In this document: piece by piece, positions 47,650 to 60,383 of the stretch
Layout of the letters: each line of letters begins with the position of its first letter
Position numbering within the stretch: position 1 is the first letter of the stretch
DNA from: Eutreptiella sp. 'Long Island Sound 2002'
Lineage: Eukaryota > Euglenozoa > Euglenophyceae > Eutreptiales > Eutreptiaceae
Length of the DNA stretch: 64,000 nt
Assembly (NCBI GenBank): GCA_964036045.1
Contig: OZ038378.1
Location: 163,243,311 to 163,307,310, forward strand
Direction of reading: 5' to 3'
Notes under the pieces: generated by a model
Seen by the model: only the letters and a program-made list of their open reading frames with translations
Told to the model about the DNA's origin: nothing
Databases searched by the model: none
Position numbers and translations under genes: made by a program

Positions 47650-48075
47650 TGCTTAGATTTGGGCACTGTCTGAGTTTATCCCCGTGCTAAACTCTAAAGA
47701 CCCCCAAGAGACAGGAGTTCTGTCGCCATCTGGTCTAGATTTGGGCCATTTCTGATTTTACCCCTTTGCTAAGCACTGGGGACCACAAAAAAAAGCAGAG
47801 GTTATGGCCCAAATTCAGGCTAAATTCAATTTCTTCCTCGTGCTGAGCATTCATTAAATTCCCCTAAGAAGACAAGGTTCTGTAGCCACCTAGCCCAGAT
47901 TTGGGGCATTTCGGATTCCTCTCCATGCTGGCATTGTGGATGGCATTGAGAAGCTAACGGTTATATCGCGACTTGGCCCAAATTTGGGTCATTTCTGACT
48001 TTTTCTCCATGCTGCACAATGGGGGGCTCTGAGAAGGCAAAATTTATGTGACCATCTGTCCCAGATATGTTTTGC
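47650..48075 (+). repeat. Degenerate tandem repeat of about 83 bp, about six copies
   Basis: The core AGATTTGGGCCATTTCTGA (or close variants) recurs at 47655, 47737, 47811, 47897, 47980 and 48063, each followed by a TTxxxCCCxxTGCT block. Spacing is 74-86 bp. Confidence 0.75.
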
Positions 48076-48590
48076 AGTGCGCAAAATCACCACCAAAAGT
48101 GGTGCAAAGTGCCAATTGCGTCATGGTCGTATTGTGGCTGCACAAAGCGACCACTAGGGTGCACTGGGTGCCTAGAAACAAACAAAATATGCACTGGTTT
48201 ACGTGTTTTGGTGCCATGTGTCTGCTGTCCAATTAAATGTGGGCACAAAATGTGGCAGGGTCGTCCAACCGGTTGAGTGGTTCGGGGGGGGGGGGGATTG
48301 TGTGTGTGGGGGGGTGCTCTGTGCTATTAACGAGGGTTGATGGCTTTTAATGTCCTGGCCGCTCTTGCGCTTGTGCTATTAACGAGGGAGACCCATGTTT
48401 GACTGCTTGCTGAGATTGGCTTACCGAAGTGAGTGTGAGACGTGAGTGTGTACCTTATTGGACTGCCTGTTCTTTGCGGTCAAAAAGTCAAAACCTCTGT
48501 GCCGACATACTTATGTTATTTCCGTAGAAGCTCTCCCGTGCTCTGCACCAAACACAAGTCAGCTGACATGCTCTGGCTCTCCCTCTCCCA

Positions 48591-49383
48591 TCATCTCGCA
48601 GGGCCGCGGGGTGGGGGGGGAGGGGGGGCATGGTGACTTGGGTCTCCGTCGCTTTGGGGCGGGCGGTGTGGCTGGTATGTGCGGGAGCGCGCATGCTCCA
48701 TGTGTGTGCGTGCGGGGCTGCGGGCGGTGCGCAGCCGCTTAGCTGGTCGCGTGTCCGGTGCGGCTGGCCGCTTGCGCACCGGCGTGTGTACTTTGCGGTG
48801 CCCTCTGGCGCAGCAGTTTCGGACCCCCCTTTGCATTCTGGCGCATCTAGCGCAGGCCGGCAATCCATGCTGGCGGCACGTGACTGACAGGGGTAGCCTG
48901 TCCACATATCTTGGTCGGTGATGTCCGAGGGCACAGCACGCGTCCCCCGACTTGCGCAGGCGCTTGCATGTGATGCACGGCGCGCGCTGGTGTGTGTTGC
49001 ACAGGTCGAGAGCCCGTGCGCATGTATGTGGTGCGGGCACTGCCACACATGCTTGTGGCGCCGGCGGAGCTGCGAGCTTGCGTTGCCTGGTGGTCTGGTA
49101 AGGTGCCTGCGGGCCTTTGCCCTGACCAATGACGGGGAAGAAATTTGCCGCGAAAGCCCCCCCCCCCCTTGGCGGTGGCTGAGGAGGAGGGCATAAGCCC
49201 GGTGTTTAACGCTCCCATGAGGGCCCGCTGAATCCGGGCTTCCTCCACTTCCGCTGGACTGCGCCTGTGTCTGTACACGTACGAGCGTGCCTTGTTCTGC
49301 CTGGAGTGTGCGCGCAGCGCCCAAGTTTCTTCGTAGTATTGACTGAGCTTAGCAATATGCCCCACCATGGCCTGTCTGGACAC
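48591..49383 (-). pseudogene. ORF with two tandem C-x2-H-x4-C-x2-C-x9-CC-x3-H motifs, unrecognised
   Basis: The frame ending at 48591 carries CNTHQRAPCITCKRLRKSGD then ACCALGHH, and about 20 residues later CRQHGLPACARCARMQRGVR then NCCARGHR. The two blocks share exactly the same Cys/His spacing, so this is very likely real protein sequence and probably zinc-binding. A basic tail (PVRKRPAAPDTRPAKRLR) resembles a nuclear signal. Upstream, in another phase, the frame from 49383 (YYEETWALRAHSRQNKARSYVYRHRRSPAEVEEA...) also looks protein-like up to about 49190, where a C/G homopolymer (about 49160) may have shifted the frame. I do not recognise the family. The GC-rich setting resembles the element-like ORFs at 43-47 kb. 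Confidence 0.4.
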
Positions 49384-49399
49384 GAAATATGGGCGTCGG

Positions 49400-51756
49400 C
49401 TGAGACCGCTTTGCTGAGGCCCCCCCCAGCGGGACCAATGAATTCGCCCTGGTGATTACTTTAGCGGGGTGCAGGGCGCGTAACCAACTTCTGCATCGTG
49501 CATAACGCCAGCCTGAGAACCCTGGCGCGCTCTTGCAGCGGCAGTGCCGTCCCTCTGTATTTAGCCTGTGTGTGTGGGGGGGGGGGGGTGTAAATTGGGA
49601 GGTTTTTCGCTAAGGAACGGGATGGGGGTTGTTAAGAATTGGATTTTTTTGTTGGTAAACCTTTTGGTTGGAGGGATTTCAGGTAATATTGGGTGGTGTT
49701 TTGGTTAGATTTGGGAAGTTTTTGTTAAACTATGGTATCCAATGTCGGGGGGGGGGGTCAGGCAAATCCCGGGGGGTAAGAATTGGGGGGGTATGTTGGG
49801 GACAAAAACAGGGAGCGGCGTTTGGTACAAAAATTCAGACGGGGGGGGTGTTGTTGGTACGCACCACACCACTTGCATGAAAATGATATTCAACACTTGT
49901 ATTGCAAGGTTTCCTCTCCTTGAGAACAAGCTGAAAAACAGTCACTAGGGGGTGAACCAGCCCAAAGGGGATTGGTAGTCAGTACTGATTGAATGAATGC
50001 CCCCGCCATAGGCAATTTCAGCCCTGAGTTCAATCACACAAACATGGCTCATGGTAGATTTCCTGCTCGTTGGGGTATGGAAAAAAAGGAAGTAGGACAC
50101 AGTGCACACAACTCTCAACAACAAGAGCTGTTCCATTCTCCCAGTTATGTGACAGAACCTTGAGTCTGTCTCAGCACCAACCACTTGAGATGTGAAACAC
50201 CAAAGTAGCGATTACCTTTGTCACCTTACAGGTCAGAGATCAACAGAGAGCAATCCTCATTGGGACACTCATTCTGTGTAGGTTACGGTTACTCAGCAGG
50301 GCAATCGCAGATGTGCACATTACCACAACTATCAATTGGCCGAAGGGTACTACATCTAGTGCAATGCAGCACAAAAATCGATAACGGACTGTCAGCTTGA
50401 ATGATTTTCCGTCAAAGATTGGTCAATTGGGAGAGAAAGTTGCAGGTTAAACTGGAATACATGTTCTGAGGAGATCCTGGGCCTGCCTGTGTCACACAGC
50501 ACCCCTGAAACCATTTGTAGCCTATGTTGAGCACGGGGGTGCATGCAGAAAAGATGTGACATTCCATCCCCTCGTCACAAACTTACTTAGCATCTGCATG
50601 TACCTTTCTTCAATGCCTAAGGCACACTGTGTCTAAATCCTGCTGTAAATTCTTCAAATAAACACTGCTCAACGCCATAAGATGTGTGGTGTGGTTGCAA
50701 AATCTGACAAAACCCAGCACATTGATTTCACAACATAAAACAAAGGGCGAGCCAGGCAGGAGCTAACCTGCCACAAGACAGATCACTCCGGAAAGAGCAC
50801 ACCATATTCCACCACCATGCTACGGTCACATGCACACATTCAATATGGAAATGCTTTCATGTGATGGCGAAGCGAAACGTCAGGTGGGATCGCGCCAAAC
50901 CTGTTTACTGCAGCTGAGTAGAAACAAATGAGCACAGTGGCCAACTTTTGTACACAAACGATCTGGCCTAAGATCTGTCTGGTCTCCTGAAAAGGCGTTT
51001 CGGAACAAGGGACAACTTCCTAAAACAAAAAATGCCTATACTTTGGCAAGAAACTCAACACCCAGCTCGATTGTTCTTTGGTGTTTGAAGAGATGTCACA
51101 GGGAATTTTAAGCCGTTGTCTGCATAATACACAACTCTCCTCCACAGTGACTTGTCTGAGCCGTAGCCTCAGGCAGGCGATGGCAGCTGCTATCGCTGGG
51201 CTATTGTTGCAAAGATATCTTTGGGTTTCAACCTCTGAGTCATTACGGTGGAGATGAAACAGAAAGAATGTGAGTGTGATACTGCACAACAATTTCAATG
51301 CTCCTACATGCAAACGCAGGCAGCAGCCATGCCTGGAGAACTGTGTACTGAATGGCCTGCAACTTTTGGCACAGTTCAAGATGGCTCCTGAATGTTGCCT
51401 GCAATCGAAGTGTGGCTTTTCAGGACAAAAGTGGGACTTAAGCCTGAGCTCGGACAGGTCACGCCAAAAAAAATTGATGGGCAATAACTAGAGGACAGTG
51501 GCAATGCACCCAGTCTGACGGCTTCTTCTGGGGCCACTGCTTTTGGACGCTTCATCGCTTCACCTTGCACACAATGCACTGGGATCACACTTCAAAGGAA
51601 CACTACAATCTGTATCGGAATGCACTAAGCAACAGGAAGTCCATCGGCTAAGCGACGGCAATTGTATGCCAACACACGGCTATTGAACTCAAACGTCTAC
51701 GATAAAAACAAACTCCAGTCGACTAAACTTGTGCCTTGAATCACTCCTGTGCAGGA
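49400..51756. other. No supportable gene; 3' flank of the importin gene
   Basis: G runs near 49575 and 49747. From 49.9 kb on, the DNA is AT-richer with short random frames. The last few hundred bases before 51757 should hold the importin 3' UTR; no polyadenylation signal is assigned. Confidence 0.45.
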
Positions 51757-54705
51757 TCACCCTGATTTTTGCTGTGAAAAGGCGCTGCTGAGTGTGGATA
51801 TCAGGGACGGGTCAGTCATCATGATCCCCATGGCCTGCTCACCACAAGAGGCATACAACAGCTGCAGCTTCTCTGCCATCAGCGGCTGGACCTTTATATT
51901 CAAAACCACATCATTTTCTGACAGTTCCTGCCGTCGTGCTGCCTCGGGGGAGCCCAATGGAACGTCGTCATGGTTATGAGGACCGAAGTCCACCGTCCAA
52001 TCGCCAGACTCGGCGGCTACACCCTCAAGAGCTGTGTGCAGGATCGGCACAAGGCGGGGTAACACCGTGTCGTCTGTCGGCCCTACAGGTAGGAGGGACA
52101 AGAGGGCAAGGCAGGACAGCTTACGTTGGTAATTCGTGGGCAAGCAGTCATGCAAATCGATCCACTTATCGAGGAATGTGGCCATGTGAGTGCCCACAAA
52201 CTGCATGAACCAATTTTTGTTGGTAAGCAGGATGCGCAATAGTACACAAAGGAAATTCGCCATCACCAAATCCCCTTCTCTGCCCGTCAACAGGTGCTGC
52301 ATGACCGCTGCCAGTACTGACTGCATCGCTGCAGGACCATGCTCGGGAAACACGTTCAACAAGGTATCCAGAACATTGGTACACAGTACTTGTCCCGTGT
52401 CCCGAGTCTCCGTCAACAGTTTGCCAAGGAGATGGTTCAGCTGCTGCACATACCTCTGCAGGAAAGCACTCTTGCCCACAAGGATATAGCTATCCAGGAT
52501 GCTTAGGGCTTGTGGCAACACTTCGGTGTCGTAATCCACTACAGCTGGGATGCTCTCGAAGCAGTCCAGAAGAGGATCCGACAACGACACGGTGTACTGC
52601 AGCGTAGCCTGCCACAACTCAAGACCAGCTTCTAACAGGAACACTGCATCCTGATTCTGTAGGTTCGTAGTGTACACAATCATACGGATTACCAGTTCGT
52701 GGACGTGCTGTGACTGCTCTCCCAAGCACTTCACAAATGCCGTCAGCGCTATCACCAAATAGGATTTTAGCCTGGTCTCGGTGCTGTCTGCTTCTGAGCA
52801 ATGCTGTATGACTGCCCAAATGGAGCAAAATGCTTCCAGAATTTTGTCCACATATTGTGCCAGTGTTGTATCCATCTTCTCCATCAGCAGGATTACCATC
52901 GACACAAGACTCAGTCTCACATCAATGCATTTGGACTGCTGCAAGAACGACAGGACCTGCTGCATCAGGGTGGGCAGGAGGGGACTGAAGGCTTGGGGCT
53001 CGAATTGCGGGTCGTCGATTAGCCAAAACAAAGCCTTCATTGCAGTCAACCGGATCACAATATCTGCCCCCTGGGCTCCGCAGGCAGTATCCAGCAGTAG
53101 AGTGTAGAATGGCAACCGCGGACTGGGGATCACTGCTGCCCACTGACCCAGAACCCACGCGGCACGGCGTCGCAGAATGCGATGCACCCCTGCCTGCTGA
53201 AGATTGGATACCACACAAGGGCCAAGCACGGTGTTGAAATCCAAGAATTTGGGAAGCGAATAGCACGCCAGTCCCACAGCCTGGTACACGCAATCCCAGT
53301 TCAACAAGCTCTGCATGTCCCCGAGGGGTTGGCTCATCACTTGTTGCTGGATTCTGACGATCAGCAAACAGACAGCCTCATTGTACTGCTCAAGCAAAGC
53401 TAGTAACACATTGTGGACTGTGTGCCGTACTGTCCACAGGTCTGCCCCGCTGCCCTCCATTTCTTCGCTTTCGTACACGTATTCTTCAGGGGAGGTGTCC
53501 CAGTCCTGCAACTCCGTCTGGGTCAGTGCCAAGAAATCTAGCACCAGCATCGAAACCAACTGCTGCAGGGCTTCCCCGTTGTTGCCTGCCAGGATGCCAT
53601 CCAGAACTTGCTTGTACCGCTCACTGCAGTCCCGGGCGGACAGGCAGTGCTGCAGAAACTCCAGCATCAGCCGCAGGGGCATCACCAGGACCGTCCTATG
53701 CACCGGGCTCTTCATCAGTTGCAGGGCCTGCAGCACATGCTTCAGGAACGGGACAAACGAGGGCAGCTCCGCAAAGGCATCGCTGTGCACCTCCTGCATG
53801 TTGACAATCAGTTTCAGGTGCCGCTTCATGACCCGCGCCAACATCTCCACAACCGGATGCGGCTCCTGCCCCTCCGCCACACTGACCCCTGGCGTGCTGG
53901 TGGCCTGCAAATACAGCTCCTGCAGCTTCACCAGCACCTGAAAGCACTGCTCCAGAAACTGCACGCTCACGGGGCCGAAGTCCGCAGCAGGCGAACCATC
54001 CACCACGAGTCTCTGCATCACTTTTGTGGTCAGCAGGCACCACTGAGCCTTCTGTTCACCTGCGCTGTGTGGCTGCTGCGGGTTCCACTGTTGCAGCCAT
54101 GTCAGCAGATCGTTACCATAGTACGCCCACATGCCCATGCACCCCTGTCGCATGCTGTTGGACAGCTCCAGGAAGTTCCGCTTTTGGGATGGCAAAGTCA
54201 TAGTCACCATTTCCTTAAGAATGTAGTGCAGCGCCAAGAGCGAGCGATTCTTTTGAATCTCAGTGCCCCTTTCCAGGAGCTCAATTAACGTCGGCTGCAG
54301 CTGCGGCCACTGCTGCGGGAAATCGCATCGCATGATCTTGCTGATCAGCAGGGCGAGCTGGACAGCAATCACTCTGTTTTCCTCATCCAACAATCGGAGG
54401 ACCCCGGCCCTAAGCCAACTCTTCTCTTCGTTGTTGTCATGCAAAGGGGTGGCATCACTCTCAATCCGCGCCCGCTTCTTCCAGTGCCTGGCAACGAAGT
54501 TTTTGAAAGATATCATGGCCACGAGGCGCGTGTTGTTGTCCAGGGAGCGGTCCTCCAAGACTTCAAGCAGCAGGCGACAGTAATTGGGATGGCGCTCCAC
54601 TTCACGGAGAGTGTCCAGGGCATTGGAGCGTTCAATGTCGGGAAGGTGCTGCGTGATTTGGCTGCGAAGCAAAGATATCAGCTTTTCTTTGTCGTAGGCG
54701 GACAT
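51757..54705 (-). CDS. IPO11: Importin-11-type karyopherin-beta
   Basis: A single uninterrupted 982-residue frame from Met (MSAYDKEKLISLLRSQ) to TGA, the usual length of importin-11/Kap120 proteins (about 975-1030). The N-terminus has the importin-beta N-terminal fold: ALDTLREVERHPNYCRLLLE, then NTRLVAMISFKNFVARHWKK, and AVQLALLISKIMRCDFPQQW with the conserved D-[FC]-P-x-x-WP that follows in this subfamily. The rest is helical HEAT-like repeats. Family role: a Ran-GTP-dependent nuclear import receptor acting at nuclear pores; cargo cannot be told from sequence. The gene lacks introns, unlike the helicase-RBR gene. An upstream Met is excluded because the frame closes. The symbol reflects family, not proven orthology. 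Confidence 0.9.
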   Translation of the reverse strand: MSAYDKEKLISLLRSQITQHLPDIERSNALDTLREVERHPNYCRLLLEVLEDRSLDNNTRLVAMISFKNFVARHWKKRARIESDATPLHDNNEEKSWLRAGVLRLLDEENRVIAVQLALLISKIMRCDFPQQWPQLQPTLIELLERGTEIQKNRSLLALHYILKEMVTMTLPSQKRNFLELSNSMRQGCMGMWAYYGNDLLTWLQQWNPQQPHSAGEQKAQWCLLTTKVMQRLVVDGSPAADFGPVSVQFLEQCFQVLVKLQELYLQATSTPGVSVAEGQEPHPVVEMLARVMKRHLKLIVNMQEVHSDAFAELPSFVPFLKHVLQALQLMKSPVHRTVLVMPLRLMLEFLQHCLSARDCSERYKQVLDGILAGNNGEALQQLVSMLVLDFLALTQTELQDWDTSPEEYVYESEEMEGSGADLWTVRHTVHNVLLALLEQYNEAVCLLIVRIQQQVMSQPLGDMQSLLNWDCVYQAVGLACYSLPKFLDFNTVLGPCVVSNLQQAGVHRILRRRAAWVLGQWAAVIPSPRLPFYTLLLDTACGAQGADIVIRLTAMKALFWLIDDPQFEPQAFSPLLPTLMQQVLSFLQQSKCIDVRLSLVSMVILLMEKMDTTLAQYVDKILEAFCSIWAVIQHCSEADSTETRLKSYLVIALTAFVKCLGEQSQHVHELVIRMIVYTTNLQNQDAVFLLEAGLELWQATLQYTVSLSDPLLDCFESIPAVVDYDTEVLPQALSILDSYILVGKSAFLQRYVQQLNHLLGKLLTETRDTGQVLCTNVLDTLLNVFPEHGPAAMQSVLAAVMQHLLTGREGDLVMANFLCVLLRILLTNKNWFMQFVGTHMATFLDKWIDLHDCLPTNYQRKLSCLALLSLLPVGPTDDTVLPRLVPILHTALEGVAAESGDWTVDFGPHNHDDVPLGSPEAARRQELSENDVVLNIKVQPLMAEKLQLLYASCGEQAMGIMMTDPSLISTLSSAFSQQKSG

Positions 54706-57700
54706 TGTGGGGCCTCCGCGGTCGTCACTTGCTAACCAAAGCTTGTGGGCATTGTGATGGTCACCGGGGAAAAGGAACCCTTAGACACAAAAGATGGACG
54801 GCATACACCAGGGGGTTGGGCCCGTTGGGGGGAGCGGTGTTCGCACAGACTGGCCCCCAAACGGTACAGCAACCACCAGCAGGCTCAAGACAAAAAGGAC
54901 CGGTACCAGCACTGTCAGGGGCACGAACACAGAACGTCATTGGGCGCTTGATGCACTACGCCTGCACACAGTGCATTCATAGGAACAAGCCCCCCCCCCC
55001 ACCCTCCAGTGTCCTCGTTCGTTGTCCCTGTAACCGTTCAGCCTTTATGGCACCCCCCCCCCCAACTTGTTCAACATGGGGAATGTCGTTTCACTGTGTG
55101 CACACTGCATACACTGCATACGCCGCCACTGGAACAAACTGATGATATGGCAGTTCCGCCCACATGGGGCTGCAGATTGGGTCATTGATGCAGTATGGGC
55201 TCCAATCCTCAAGCAACATATGCAGTGGAAGGGCGTATGACTATTTCTTGGACATTGTGGAAAAGGCCCAAAACAATCGGGGGCCTCAGGTGCAGTCCTT
55301 ACACTGACAGCCGCCCAAAAAATTATGGCCCTCTAGAGGGGTGCTGCGGGGGGTGGGGGGCAAATTATATTCAAACTCCACGAGCATACCTTCACAAGGG
55401 ATGTCCAGAGGTTGGTAGCAATGTTCACTTGCCATGTGGCTGCTCTACCTCCCTGACACAGTATCCTACACCAGGGGACACCACCATGCATCATGTCACC
55501 TTCACAATGTTGAGTCTGAACTATCCAACGTCAACGTAGGCCATGAGGGAGGGAGGGGGGGCTTCCCGGTGGCACATGCCACTGTGAGGGCCAGGCAAAA
55601 TTGATCCTGTCCCAGTCCCCTATAGCTACATCGCACGCCACTTGCGACGCCCTACATTGTCTAAACACAAGCTTGCACACACATGGGTAAGCGGGGTGCA
55701 CAGGCATTGTGTCGGAGCTGATGACACACACAGACACACACACACAAACCAGTTTAAGCTTGGTGCATGTGACAGCAGCATAGCATAGACAGGCATTGGC
55801 ACCATGGTAATGGAAGTGCAAAAAAAAATACGTCTGCACTTGGAGAGAAAAAATTGTTGTGCTTATGTTTGTGTATCCTTGTTTCTGAAGGGGTGGGGGT
55901 GAGGCACCCGTGGTGATCATCCGTCATCGCAACAAGCCATTGCACTCTGACTGGATGGCTCCGTGACCCTTGGGGTATCAGGGATTCCGAAATAGAGGGG
56001 AATAAGGGGGCTACATAACCCCAGCCGGATCGGGTCTCCAGCGCATTCTAAGTGGCAACCCCTAGCATCTTGGGGTCCCCAAGGTGGTGGGGAAAGAATA
56101 TGGCCACATAACACAATTTGAGTGCCATATTTTGAATCTCCATGAAATCTGGACCGGGTTAAGTAGTATGAAGTGGTGTGGTTGCAAAGACTTTCACGTC
56201 GCAAGCAAACTACATTGCACACGGGCAACAATGGCTTGCAGCGCCTGTGGCACCAAGTAAGGTCTGGACCTCCTCAACATTTGCCCCTCCGGAGGGCTGG
56301 GGGGCAGTGTTAGTGCAGGGCACTGCAGCTGGACAACACCCCATGCCCAAAACTATGGTTGGGGCAATTGCCAACACACAAAACTTTTGCAGTGCGTGCA
56401 CACTGCCAAGCATGGCCTCTGTTCTGTGACGCACAGCCCCAACAGATCCCCTGTTCGTGTTTGGTGGCATCAGCTTGTCCACTCTGCTCTTGTTCTTCTG
56501 AGCTCCGCTTCTTGTAATGATAATCATGCTCACTTGATCCATAGCTGCAGAAACATGTCAAATGATTCAACTCCCTGCGGTTCCATTGACTTACACCAGG
56601 CCACAATTTACAAGGGGCCATGCACTAGTTCCATGATTGTCCATTCTGCAAGTTTCAACCGAATGGAGCAAACAATATCACACACAGTATGTGCCACAGC
56701 AATCTGAATTGCGCAATTGTGCCACACCCATTCCAAGCCCATCTCCTATCTTGATACTTTCTCTAATTGATGACGACTCACTGCAGTGTACCAAACCTTG
56801 ATTGCCCTCGCATCTCCTGCAACTCCACCAACTCAAACAATTCTGCCTTGGTCCATGTCTGTCACTGTAGTGGAGCTGATGCCTTGTACCACCATTTCAA
56901 TGTACCCCCTCATTACCTGACACACTTACATGGAATAATACCCATTCAAAACAAAGAATGTCTGCATGAAGCTCAACATCACAAAGCATGTTGCCACAGA
57001 TCCCTGTGGCCCACCAACCCCAACACCCTGACCCACCTTGCCAGTTACCATTCCCTCAAACACTTTTCAACACAAAATCTGAATCCATTACCTGCACCAA
57101 CTTCTGGGGCTTTGGCTTGTCACTTAGTGCCTCATTGCCCGCTATGCCCTGAACCCTGCCCTATTATTGGTGTGCCTTTCACCAATCCAGACTCATTCTG
57201 CCAGATTGCGGGGATTGTTCTCCCCATACCCACCCACCCCCCCAAAAAACTCCTGCCCACTGCCACTCTGACCATCAAAGAAGAACCATCAATGTACTGT
57301 CTCCCACGACAATCCTTGACACACTAAAACCTACTAAGAAGAAAAAATCAATATTCATTAGCCATTTGGAATACTTGTCCACAGCACATTGAGGTGTTGA
57401 CACTGTCACTATCGACAAAGGGGTGGTACTTGGGCCCCACACATCCGCACACTATTTCGATTGCACACTGCAAGCGTGGCGCAAGGCTGATGCCGGGGTG
57501 GGAGCCCACCTTGGGAACCCACATTGGCTCTAGTAGTTGCGCATTGGAACACAAACAAGACCATATAAACGATTGAAGGCGGAGGACCTGGAACACAAAC
57601 AAGACCATATAAACGATTGAAGGCGGAGGACCTGTAAAATAAATCTTTATGGCATTTCCATTGGGTTTGTGGTTCGTATAAACGCGGATAGACTGCCGCG

Positions 57701-58150
57701 GATGGAAGGGTGGGTGCAAAGCCCACTCCAAATAAAAAGACAGACTGAGTTGCGAAAGTACATATATGGCAAATCATGCACAGTGTATCTACCAAGGGGC
57801 AGGGGCGCCTGGTGGGCTTTGGGAAGCAATAGGGACCCCTCCCCACCCTCCTAATTCCGAGGGTGGGGAAATGATTTTTAAGGGTTAGAGAGGTATTTGG
57901 TACACTCTCCTACTGTGTTCAAATGTTGAGTGTGCTGGCACCAGATGGCATTGTCACAACGCTCAACCTATATTGAGTACTGGTCACCAGGTGGTTTCTC
58001 TCTGCTTGTAGTGTGGTTTGGCACTGCCCTTCACTTGTGGGCATGTGTATTGCCTTCTGTAGTAGCTCAAATTTGCTGGTTGGGACTGTTGTTCTTGGAT
58101 TCCGGTTCACACCACTTTTTGATGGTTACAGTGTTTCAGCTACAAGACCT
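54706..58150. other. No supportable gene; 5' flank of the importin gene
   Basis: The promoter of the importin gene should lie in the first few hundred bases, but no TATA or known motif is clear. Frames such as 56767-57327 (+) are long enough to notice but have Cys/His/Pro-rich random composition and no domain. Poly-C runs lie at 54990 and 55052. Confidence 0.45.
57546..57633 (+). repeat. 44-bp tandem duplication
   Basis: GGAACACAAACAAGACCATA to GGCGGAGGACCT is repeated perfectly at 57546 and 57590. Confidence 0.92.
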
Positions 58151-58174
58151 ATCTACCCCCCCCCTTGTCTGAGC

Positions 58175-58505
58175 TACGCAAAAGTACGGAATTAATACCG
58201 TCCCTACGCCTACTGAAGCTTAGACAAGGCCGCAACTTGCACGCGACACATACAACTACCGGCACACAAGTGCTGACGCAAGAAGAGGGAAGATAGTGCA
58301 CAAATATGCCCAAAATCAGAGCTCTGTGGGTTCAAGTGGGCAAACAATCACAACAAATGTGTCCATGACTCCATGTAATTGGCAGATTTGGCGCCAAAAC
58401 CATGTCGTATGCGGTTGCACTACATTTCGTACCGAAATTAATTAGGCACAGAATTAATATGGTCCCTACGCCCACTGTAGCTTAGACAAGGCCGTAGCTT
58501 ACACA
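58175..58505 (+). repeat. Dispersed repeat, copy 2
   Basis: Blocks at 58181-58270 and 58443-58500 match the terminal motif of copy 1 (5676-6240), and the segment at 58345-58440 matches 6076-6180. The internal distance is about 262 bp against about 499 bp in copy 1, so copy 2 has an internal deletion. Confidence 0.75.
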
Positions 58506-58519
58506 AGGGGGGGAGGGGG

Positions 58520-60383
58520 CATATGTGACGAAGCTGCGGCAGTTCCTCATGGAATATGGTTTGGTAGATCACAGCCTCCAAGATTCATGTTTGAAGTGTG
58601 GGGGACCCTTTTTTGGCCAAAGCAGAATGTATTGCAGTAAGGAACAGCGCACAGATCGCCAGAAATTTGTCTTTGTTTCGTCCAACAGCCTTTTGGAGGG
58701 ATGCAAACTTGGGCCATAGAAGCTTTTGTTCCTCTTCTACTTCTGTGCTCACGGTTGTGGATCAACCCACAAATTGTCAAGGGCAGTGGGGCGGTCTTCT
58801 CATCCTTGAAGACTTTGCCGGATCTTCTTCTTTTTTTTTGACCAAAGTGCAATAGTTTTGCAACAATACAAGACAGTCTCAGTAAGGAAGTGCACTCACA
58901 AAATATAACATAGCAACTTCTCTGGGCAATGATAGGGGTCATGGTCGGCTTTGAAAGAGCTGCTTACATTCCTAGCCTGAGCATACCCATAGTGCCATTG
59001 CTAATTGCCATACCCTTGTGTGGACCACTTCACCTCAACTTTGCAAAACTTCCCTTCGGAGGAGACTCCACTTATGTGGACAGGGACAATTGCCTCTCCT
59101 ATCGCTTGCTTGGCCGGACACCTACGCTTTGCTCTTGGAGACATGCGCATGTCGTCAAGGGATGTGTCTTGTTTCCCGGAAAGATTTTACATTGGCACGT
59201 GCCTTAGTCCCAACACATGGTACGTATAAGCAACCGCATGTGCCCATTGTCTGCACACCTGCCCCATGTGATGAAGCCATTTGCCTACTCTCTTGTACCG
59301 CATTCCATCGCAATGCTTCGCCTTCAGGGTATTCCAATACTCACACCCATGAACACCATGTGCAGCCTGCAGTAACCTTGCTACCTAATGCTTGACCCGG
59401 GGTGCAGACAACTTACATGTGATCCCATGATATCCTTCTGGGTCCTTCGTGGTGTCAAAGTATTTGATGGCCTTCACCTTTGTGTAATACATGTCTTCGC
59501 TCTGCAAGAGCCAATTGTGGACCTTCTTACCGCCTTGCTTGTCAGATGACAATTCCTTGATCTTGTTACAGCTTTTCTTACTTCGTATGTATATGACCTA
59601 TTGTTGCAATGTCTGTGTTGTAGGGTCCGGGGAGCATGTTTCAGGTCGAAGTGCACCACACCACATACTAACTAATTCACTTAGCTGGGTCTCACATTCT
59701 TCTTCGTGGGGTCCTCTCAAAATTGGTAAACCAAATGAGCCATCATGTACTGGTGATCGATGAGCCACTCTTTCCCCTAGAAATTGCAGATCTTGACCCT
59801 AACCTTCGCCCTCTGGTAACTGGCATAGAAGGACTGTGGGATCCTTAGGCGTGCTGCATGGTGCAATTATTCTAGTGCTTTGCCTTGAAGACTATGAGAA
59901 ATCAAAAAAGGGCCCTAGTTCAGAGCGTGGCTTTTGCCCCCGAGGCGGGGATGATGGTTTGGATGTGTTGTGGTCCATGTGCATCAAAGGGCACTCCGTT
60001 CTGCATACCATGCCAAGTATATCACAAAATCCCTTTGTTACAAGGGGGATATTGCTTGGAATTGCGACGTTCTATCTTAGGCAGCTATGCAAGGGTGCAG
60101 CCAAATATGAAAAGCCACAAACCCTGGGGGATTTTCTAATGTTCAAGCTCTATTTATGGTCTCAAACTCCTCCCAACCACCAAACGAAGCTTGGAACTAT
60201 TGAAGGCAAAGAGGCTAGGTGGCGCCATACACGGTTTTGGTCTTCCTTGTTGATAAAGAAGATCAACACACAAGTGGCAAGATGGTATGGGATAAAACAA
60301 TGCCCTATCTTTTTGACAACAAACAAAAGCCAAACCCTAGAATAAGACAGCACCTAGTGTGCCGGCTCCATTACTAGTGAAAG
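58520..60383. other. No supportable gene; possible coding relics
   Basis: Overlapping + frames between 59836 and 60345 have fairly natural residue composition (LKRRS and VARWYGIKQ segments) but switch frame and match no domain I know. They may belong to the same relic as 60384-60752. Confidence 0.35.

Noticed and set aside
53315-54288. + strand frames over 200 codons
   Set aside because: Antisense to the importin gene.
56767-57327. 186-codon + strand frame
   Set aside because: Cys/His/Pro-rich without regular spacing of ligands; likely chance.
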